From NCBI GenBank assembly GCA_001773255.1, contig MEWF01000001.1, positions 1 to 11,614 of the forward strand: DNA of 11,614 nucleotides, read 5' to 3'. This DNA is from a candidate division WWE3 bacterium RIFOXYC2_FULL_42_13 (lineage in GTDB: Bacteria; Patescibacteriota; WWE3; UBA101185; UBA10185). Below are positions 7,219 through 11,614 of this stretch, piece after piece. Below the pieces are notes generated by a model. That model ran no database searches, was not told where the DNA came from, and saw only the letters and a list, made by a program, of their open reading frames with translations. The position numbers and the translations under genes are program-made. The first letter of the stretch is position 1. The number at the start of each line of letters is the position of its first letter.

Positions 7219-8052
7219 TCAAAGGGGTAGTGTAAAAATGAATTTTGTTCCAGTAGGATCGTTGTCCTCTACCCTTATTTCTCCTTTGTGGGCCTCTACT
7301 ATAGCCTTAACTATAACCAGGCCAAGACCGGTTCCCTTTTCTTTTACCTTGTGATGGTTCGAAGTCTGACTGAAAGGCTTGAAAAGGAGGTCTTTTTCGC
7401 CTTCGGGTACCCCCATACCGGTATCTGACACGAGGATCTCGGCACGATGATCAAATCTAACGGCGGACACTGTTACCGTTCCGCCTTCTGGCGTGAACTT
7501 TATTGCGTTGGAAAGAAGATTCCCCATAACCTGTTTTATACGCTCCGGATCAAAGCTAAAATTCCCGAAATTCTCGTTCAGGGCAAGTTCGAGCTTTATT
7601 CCCTTAACCTGCGCCAAAGGATTGAAATAGCTCCATTCTTCTTTAAGGGTATCGTTAAGGTTCGCGTATACCTTATTTATCTCAAATCTTCCGGCACCTA
7701 TCTTAGAAACATCAAGGATATCGGCAACAATCTTAAGCATTGCGTTGGAATTCTCTTTTACCTGCGAAAGAAGTGTGTGGATCTGGTCGGCATCAAGCTC
7801 GGCGGCTTCCTTTAATAAAAGGTCGGAAGCTCCTTTTATAACGGAAAGGGGCGCTCTGAGTTCATGCACGAGCATGGGGATGTAATCCTTATTACCACCG
7901 AAAAGTGAGCCTTGGGAATACCCCTCGGACTTCAATTTGGTTATCTGCTCCAACAGTTTGTTTATTTCGCTTGATTTTTTAAAAAGGATGGAGGAAATGA
8001 TCAGTAACAGTACAGCCTCAGCTATTATGAGCCATATAGTATAAGTTTCCAT
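7219..8052 (-). CDS. Membrane-anchored sensor histidine kinase with no extracytoplasmic sensor domain
   Basis: ATP-dependent autokinase of a two-component system. Residues 5-24 form one transmembrane helix, followed by a short coiled-coil-like linker (28-42). The HisKA domain carries His63 in HELRAPLS. The HATPase_c domain has the N box (QVMGNLLSNAIKF, Asn182), G1 (DTGMG, 210-214), F box (FKPFSQ) and G2 (GTGLGL, 240-245). At 277 residues it is near minimal: there is no periplasmic loop and no PAS, GAF or HAMP domain. Sensing must therefore use the membrane helix, the linker or a partner protein. The start lies 7 nt after the response regulator stop, without a Shine-Dalgarno site. Its TGA is 1 nt from the mutase ATG. 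The cognate partner is surely the regulator just upstream. Confidence 0.94.
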   Translation of the reverse strand: METYTIWLIIAEAVLLLIISSILFKKSSEINKLLEQITKLKSEGYSQGSLFGGNKDYIPMLVHELRAPLSVIKGASDLLLKEAAELDADQIHTLLSQVKENSNAMLKIVADILDVSKIGAGRFEINKVYANLNDTLKEEWSYFNPLAQVKGIKLELALNENFGNFSFDPERIKQVMGNLLSNAIKFTPEGGTVTVSAVRFDHRAEILVSDTGMGVPEGEKDLLFKPFSQTSNHHKVKEKGTGLGLVIVKAIVEAHKGEIRVEDNDPTGTKFIFTLPL

Positions 8053-8059
8053 GTTGCTT

Positions 8060-8461
8060 TTAACCCGTTACTACAATACCGGTGTCCGGAGTTTCCCCCA
8101 AAAGGACGGCAATTTTCTCGGGTAGTTCCGAAGGTACGACGTTGTACTTCATGTAGTAGTCTTCGGCACCGTATTCGACCGCCTTCTTAACATTCTCGTC
8201 GTTGCCGAAATTAGTGAGCATGACCACTTTTATTTCTTTGGTGTCCATGTTCTCTTTCATCTCCTTTAGAACGTCGAGTCCGCTCATGCCCGGCAATATA
8301 ATGTCCATAAGCACCAGATCGGGTTTCTCCTGGATGATAAAATCCATTGCCCTTGAGCCTTCGGCTACATGCGCGACCTCGTAACCTTTCATTTTCAGAG
8401 GTACGGAGAATATATTAAAAAAGCTTTCGTCGTCTTCCACAAACAATACTTTCTTTGGCAT
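8060..8461 (-). CDS. Single-domain response regulator (CheY-like receiver)
   Basis: Phospho-acceptor partner of the adjacent histidine kinase. The 133 residues make one complete receiver domain: acidic pair Asp10 and Asp11 (FVEDDE), phosphorylated Asp53 (LMDIILPGMSG), Thr83 (MLTNFG) and Lys104 (YYMKYN). Only about 20 residues follow the core, so there is no DNA-binding or enzymatic output domain. It probably acts by protein contact or as a phosphorelay intermediate. It is the first gene of a tight minus-strand series (regulator, kinase, sugar mutase). The start at 8461 has no Shine-Dalgarno site, but a promoter ends 6 nt upstream. It faces the LCP gene across 107 nt. Confidence 0.94.
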   Translation of the reverse strand: MPKKVLFVEDDESFFNIFSVPLKMKGYEVAHVAEGSRAMDFIIQEKPDLVLMDIILPGMSGLDVLKEMKENMDTKEIKVVMLTNFGNDENVKKAVEYGAEDYYMKYNVVPSELPEKIAVLLGETPDTGIVVTG

Positions 8462-8467
8462 AGGTTA

Positions 8468-8497
8468 ATAGTACAAGAAAAATAGCCGTATGTTCAA
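8468..8497 (-). promoter_or_regulatory. Promoter of the response regulator operon, possibly leaderless
   Basis: TTGAAC (minus strand, 8492-8497) and TACTAT (8468-8473) are spaced by 18 nt. Each matches 4 of 6 bases of the sigma70 consensus. The -10 ends 6 nt before the ATG at 8461, so transcription would begin at or within a base or two of the start codon. No ribosome binding site is present. Confidence 0.5.
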
Positions 8498-8576
8498 TAC
8501 TTTTCTTAGCCGGGGAAATACACCGTAGAGGTTCGGTAATTTAACTGGTATATTTGTGTAATTGCCATATGTTCAA
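8485..8576. repeat. Pair of 13-nt direct repeats in the regulator/LCP divergent region
   Basis: GCCGTATGTTCAA (8485-8497) and GCCATATGTTCAA (8564-8576) match at 12 of 13 bases and start 79 bp apart. The first covers the -35 box of the response regulator promoter. The second covers the start codon of the LCP gene. The pair may mark a shared regulator binding site; nothing here identifies the protein. Confidence 0.5.
8546..8554 (+). promoter_or_regulatory. Extended -10 promoter of the LCP gene
   Basis: TGGTATATT carries the TGn extension followed by TATATT, 5 of 6 to the -10 consensus. It ends 14 nt before the ATG at 8569, which predicts a leader of only about 8 nt. There is no -35 match at normal spacing and no Shine-Dalgarno site. 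Confidence 0.5.
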
Positions 8577-9615
8577 GAAAACCCTCATCTTTGTGTTCTT
8601 CATAGCATCCTGCCTTGGTTTAGGAGCTGTGTTCCTATACACCAAGACTTCTGCAGATAGTAGAAATAAAGTGCGGCTGATACCGAACCCGGACGAAAGT
8701 TTGTCCGCGGGAGACAAAAAAACACCGACTTTCTCCAGCGTTTTTCAGAAAGACCCTCAAATAAATATTTTGCTTATAGGTACCGACACAAGTCTTGAAA
8801 GGCGTAACAACGGCCAATACGGATACAATACAGATGCAACCATCCTTGTTAGTATAGACACAACCACGAAAAACGTACTTTTAACTTCCGTTCCGAGAGA
8901 CTTGTGGGTAAACAACAACAAGATAAACGCCCTTTTTGTCACATACGGGTGGGACGGCTTGAAAAGAGCCTATGAGGACATAACAGGACTTCAAATTGAG
9001 GGTTACATCACCGCCGATTTTGACGCATTTCAATGGTTCGTGAACCAAATGGGCGGTATAGATGTGAATATAAAGACGTCGTTCACGGATATCTCCTTCC
9101 CGAACCAACACGATAGTGACATTATGCAGGTATCTTTTGAGCAGGGCACCGAAACGATGACCGGAGAGAGGGCGCTGACCTACGCCCGTTCACGGAAAGG
9201 TAATAACGGGGAAGGAAGCGATCTTATGAGAGCTAAAAGGCAACATCTCATTCTTCAGGGAATAATTAATTCTTTTGAGAACCCCGGAAATATTTTTTGG
9301 CCGATGGACATTACCAGTTTCTACGAGACCATGACAAAACACATGGAAACAAATTTAACATTAAGCGACTCCGTCTATCTTTGGGATTTTTACACTTTTA
9401 GAAAAGACTACAATGTTCAGTCTTTTGTTCTTGATGATGCCTTTCTTTACCACCCCGGGGTCTATCCGGACAGTCCTTACACCGCGTGGGTTTTTATACC
9501 CCGGGACCCGGATTATTCCGACATACACGATGCCGTAAAAAACAAACTGTCGGGAATAGAACTACTTGTTGCCGACGAACCGGAAGTTCAAACGGAACAA
9601 ACAGCTACGGAATAG
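8569..9615 (+). CDS. LytR-CpsA-Psr (LCP) family envelope protein
   Basis: LCP proteins are membrane-anchored enzymes that move glycopolymers from undecaprenyl-linked intermediates onto peptidoglycan or similar acceptors. The 348-residue product has an N-terminal transmembrane anchor (about 4-24) and an extracytoplasmic LCP domain (about 64-235). Visible hallmarks are ILLIGTD (Asp73), NTDATILVSID (Asp89), SVPRDLWV (Arg110, Asp111), the GGIDVNI strand, YARSRKG (Arg207, Arg209) and SDLMRAKRQ (Arg221, Arg224), the usual phosphate-binding arginines. A tail of about 110 residues has no recognisable domain and ends acidic. I chose the ATG at 8569 over an in-frame TTG at 8554 because the anchor begins normally there (MFKK). 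IASC at 12-15 resembles a lipobox, but hydrophobic residues continue after it, so an uncleaved anchor is likelier. Confidence 0.94.
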   Translation: MFKKTLIFVFFIASCLGLGAVFLYTKTSADSRNKVRLIPNPDESLSAGDKKTPTFSSVFQKDPQINILLIGTDTSLERRNNGQYGYNTDATILVSIDTTTKNVLLTSVPRDLWVNNNKINALFVTYGWDGLKRAYEDITGLQIEGYITADFDAFQWFVNQMGGIDVNIKTSFTDISFPNQHDSDIMQVSFEQGTETMTGERALTYARSRKGNNGEGSDLMRAKRQHLILQGIINSFENPGNIFWPMDITSFYETMTKHMETNLTLSDSVYLWDFYTFRKDYNVQSFVLDDAFLYHPGVYPDSPYTAWVFIPRDPDYSDIHDAVKNKLSGIELLVADEPEVQTEQTATE

Positions 9616-9967
9616 AAATATTTTTATAGTGTCTCAATAAGTACTTTCTACCATCCTTAATTACTCCAACAAAATCATATCTCCAGTCCGCGCCTAATAA
9701 ATGATGCCTTAGTAAAAAATAGTTGGAGGTGTGATACCACTTCAGCCTTTTTCTGCGCGTGAGCATCACCGAAGGGTCTTCGCCCACACTTCGTGACAAT
9801 GTTTTCACTTCGACAAAAATTAACTTACGATTAAAGGCAACAATATCCAACTCTCCCGCGTAACAGAACCAATTTCTCTTTAAGATTTTATAACCTCTGG
9901 ATAAAAGATATTTCTCTGCGATCTTCTCTCCTTCCGCTCCTATTTTCTTTTTTATGGGACAAGACAC
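9605..9967 (-). CDS. yraN: YraN/UPF0102 family protein with nuclease-like fold
   Basis: A small cytosolic protein of the UPF0102 family, predicted to have a restriction-endonuclease-like fold; its cellular role is not settled. The 120 residues match the family length. The signature is complete: KIGAEGEKIAEKYLLSRGYKIL at the start (Glu13), then GELDIVA (Glu39, Asp41) and FVEVKT (Glu53, Lys55), the PD-(D/E)xK-like catalytic arrangement. A YDFVGV strand (from 97) closes the core. The start is the GTG at 9967, the only in-frame initiator before an upstream stop. It has no clear Shine-Dalgarno site, but TATATT (9976-9981, minus strand) ends 8 nt before it. It lies 51 nt downstream of the penicillin-binding protein gene, perhaps in its operon, and overlaps the LCP end by 11 nt. 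Confidence 0.92.
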   Translation of the reverse strand: MSCPIKKKIGAEGEKIAEKYLLSRGYKILKRNWFCYAGELDIVAFNRKLIFVEVKTLSRSVGEDPSVMLTRRKRLKWYHTSNYFLLRHHLLGADWRYDFVGVIKDGRKYLLRHYKNISIP

Positions 9968-10018
9968 CCGTCCACAATATATTTGCTAGGTAAAAAATAA
10001 ACGGCCGGTGTTCTATTA
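9968..10018 (-). other. Spacer between the penicillin-binding protein gene and yraN
   Basis: This AT-rich spacer of 51 nt has only a short ACCGGCC/GGCCGGT-type palindrome followed on the minus strand by a T-rich run. The palindrome has too little loop to form a convincing terminator, so read-through into yraN is possible. The TATATT at 9976-9981 may add a local promoter. Confidence 0.3.
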
Positions 10019-11614
10019 TTATTGGGAAACCTGTTGGACCTGGACTCTGTCCGGTGCGATACCGTAAAACTTTACCAATTCTGACATTATATCCATCCAC
10101 AAAGGTACAGACGTCAGAGATGCATAAACGGATGTTTTGGGCTCTTCGAGTTTGACGATCATCGATATTCTGCGGTCTCCGGAAAGAAACCCCACAAAGG
10201 TTGCATTTGTTTTATCGGCCGAATAACCGCCCTTTTCCGGTACCTGAGCGGTACCGGTTTTGCCCGCAATCTTGTAATCTTTGAGTACGTAGAACTTTGC
10301 CTCGCCGCTTACCGCGGCATTTTCCAGCATAATAACCATTTCTTTTGCTGTCTCTTCGGAAATAACCCGTCTTATCTTCTTAGGTTTCATCTCCAGAATT
10401 TTTTTACCGTCGTCGATCTTCGATATTATGAGCGGCTGATATAGATCTCCTCCGTTGGCAATCACATTGAAGGCGTTTAGAACCTGCAGGGGGGTAGCGG
10501 AGATACCCTGACCGAATGAAATATTAGCAAGCGTAATATCAGACCAGTCCGGAACTTCAGGCAAAATACCCGTGTCCTCACCCTGAAGCTCTATACCAGT
10601 CTTTTTTCCGTATCCAAAATTGGCCAGGTACGATCTAAGATTTTCTGTGCCCACTTTGTGTCCGACCCACGCTGCACCTATATTGTTGGACAGCTCTAAA
10701 AGCCGTTGTACCGTCAATACACCGTGATGTTTCAAATCCCAGTTGTCCACTTTATATCCCGAATAGTAAACCGGGCCTGCGTCTTCGTAAGTTGTAGTGG
10801 ACGACACCAGTCCGAGGTCCACTGCCGCCGATACAGTCATGGGCTTCATGACCGAACCCGGCTCGTAAGTCTGCTGTATGGAAAGGTTTCTTCTTTCTAC
10901 TTTCTTACGTTCCTGTCCACCGTCTTCGACCATCTCGGAGTCGCCGACGGAGAAATCCGAAGGGTCGTAGGTAGGATAGTTTGCCATGGCAATTACTTTT
11001 CCCGTGTACGGATCCATCACTATCACACTTCCCGATACGGCATCATATTTCTCCACCCCTTCCTTGACCATTTTTTCGATCATGTACTGAACCGAACGGT
11101 CTATTGTAAGAACGATACTTCTGCCGGGAAGGGGATTGGATTTTCTATACCCTCCGGCCAAAATAGGATTTCCCGTTGCGTCCTTTTCTTCAAGAATTCT
11201 TCCGGGCTTTCCCTGCAGATCTTCGTTTAAGGCACCCTCGATACCGTAGTATCCGGTTTTTTCACCCTTCTCATCGCTCGCGACAAATCCCAATACATGA
11301 CTGGCCAATGTACCCTCGGGATAATACCTTTTAGGCTCCTTTTCGAAACCTATTCCTTCAATTCCGAAATTTTGGATTGCAAACATTTGTTCATGAGATA
11401 AATTTCTCTTAAGGGGAACCCAATAAAGATCCAGATTCAACGAGTCGGAGATGTTTTTGTAAAAGTATTCGAAACCCGGCTTTACCAATTTTTCACTGCC
11501 TTCGGAAGGCTGGACAGGTTCGGGTTCAATAGAAGCCAGGTATTCCGCCAATGTGACGGCAGACTCTGTTTTATTCTGAATTACTTTAGGTTCGCCGTAC
11601 ATTAAATAGTTGTC
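10019..11614 (-). CDS. ftsI: FtsI/PBP2-type class B penicillin-binding protein (5' end missing)
   Basis: Septal peptidoglycan D,D-transpeptidase, anchored in the membrane with its catalytic domain outside. The reading frame stays open to the right edge: codons for DNYL precede the first ATG at 11602, and LMYGEPKVI suits the start of the dimerisation domain. The N-terminal membrane anchor is therefore outside the window. Numbered from that ATG, the dimerisation domain covers about 1-165 (YYPEGTLASHVLGFV, GIEGALNEDLQGKPG). The transpeptidase domain has all three motifs: SVMK with nucleophile Ser250 and Lys253, SNN at 305-307, and KTGT at 448-451. The ATFVGF and MIVKLEEPK segment after KTGT is FtsI/SpoVD-like rather than MrdA-like. 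No PASTA repeats are present. yraN follows 51 nt downstream. Confidence 0.94.
   Translation of the reverse strand, partial: DNYLMYGEPKVIQNKTESAVTLAEYLASIEPEPVQPSEGSEKLVKPGFEYFYKNISDSLNLDLYWVPLKRNLSHEQMFAIQNFGIEGIGFEKEPKRYYPEGTLASHVLGFVASDEKGEKTGYYGIEGALNEDLQGKPGRILEEKDATGNPILAGGYRKSNPLPGRSIVLTIDRSVQYMIEKMVKEGVEKYDAVSGSVIVMDPYTGKVIAMANYPTYDPSDFSVGDSEMVEDGGQERKKVERRNLSIQQTYEPGSVMKPMTVSAAVDLGLVSSTTTYEDAGPVYYSGYKVDNWDLKHHGVLTVQRLLELSNNIGAAWVGHKVGTENLRSYLANFGYGKKTGIELQGEDTGILPEVPDWSDITLANISFGQGISATPLQVLNAFNVIANGGDLYQPLIISKIDDGKKILEMKPKKIRRVISEETAKEMVIMLENAAVSGEAKFYVLKDYKIAGKTGTAQVPEKGGYSADKTNATFVGFLSGDRRISMIVKLEEPKTSVYASLTSVPLWMDIMSELVKFYGIAPDRVQVQQVSQ

Noticed and set aside
8569..8613. Lipobox-like IASC in the LCP N terminus
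   Set aside because: The hydrophobic region before the Cys is very short and hydrophobic residues continue after it, which fits a transmembrane anchor better than a lipoprotein signal.
9600..9660. Search for a terminator at the LCP/yraN junction
   Set aside because: Only AT-rich sequence without a stable GC stem is present.
10706..11230. 174-codon plus-strand open frame inside the penicillin-binding protein gene
   Set aside because: It is a shadow frame antisense to a well-conserved transpeptidase domain, with no ribosome binding site or recognisable domain.

Overview
The window looks like compact chromosomal DNA from a small-genome bacterium. It has 11 recognisable protein genes, almost no intergenic space, and three convergent gene pairs that abut or overlap at their stop codons. 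UGA is used as a stop (dedA, eno, histidine kinase), so the genetic code is standard. The minimal two-component proteins, a PEP synthase beside a divergent enolase, and the general lack of Shine-Dalgarno sequences would fit a Candidate Phyla Radiation (Patescibacteria) lineage. That placement is an inference; no rRNA or ribosomal protein is present to confirm it.

Layout, left to right. Bases 1-230 hold the possible tail of an upstream plus-strand gene, an 8-bp stem, a strong intrinsic terminator and the lexA promoter. Then come lexA (+), dedA (-, overlapping the lexA end by 11 nt) and a phosphoglycerate mutase (+), which diverges from dedA across only 35 nt. A long minus-strand block follows, read from right to left: response regulator, histidine kinase, phosphomannomutase/phosphoglucomutase, PEP synthase, enolase. 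Enolase meets the mutase tail to tail with no base between their stops. Divergent from the response regulator is a LytR-CpsA-Psr (LCP) protein (+). Its end overlaps yraN (-) by 11 nt. yraN lies downstream of an FtsI-type penicillin-binding protein (-) whose 5' end is cut by the right edge.

How the genes fit together. Phosphoglycerate mutase, enolase and PEP synthase catalyse consecutive steps between 3-phosphoglycerate and pyruvate, so this is a lower glycolysis/gluconeogenesis cluster. ManB-type mutase, DedA, LCP and FtsI all relate to the cell envelope: sugar-phosphate supply, lipid-carrier recycling, polymer attachment and septal cross-linking. The two-component pair is packed directly in front of the sugar mutase; its regulator has no output domain. 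LexA points to an SOS response, and YraN is a nuclease-fold protein of unsettled function.

No mobile element, CRISPR array, tRNA or rRNA was seen, and no clearly novel defence-like system. The most interesting signals are regulatory: -10-like hexamers 6-9 nt upstream of start codons in genes without Shine-Dalgarno sites, a 12/13-base direct repeat in the response regulator/LCP divergent region, and palindromes over the lexA and PEP synthase promoters.
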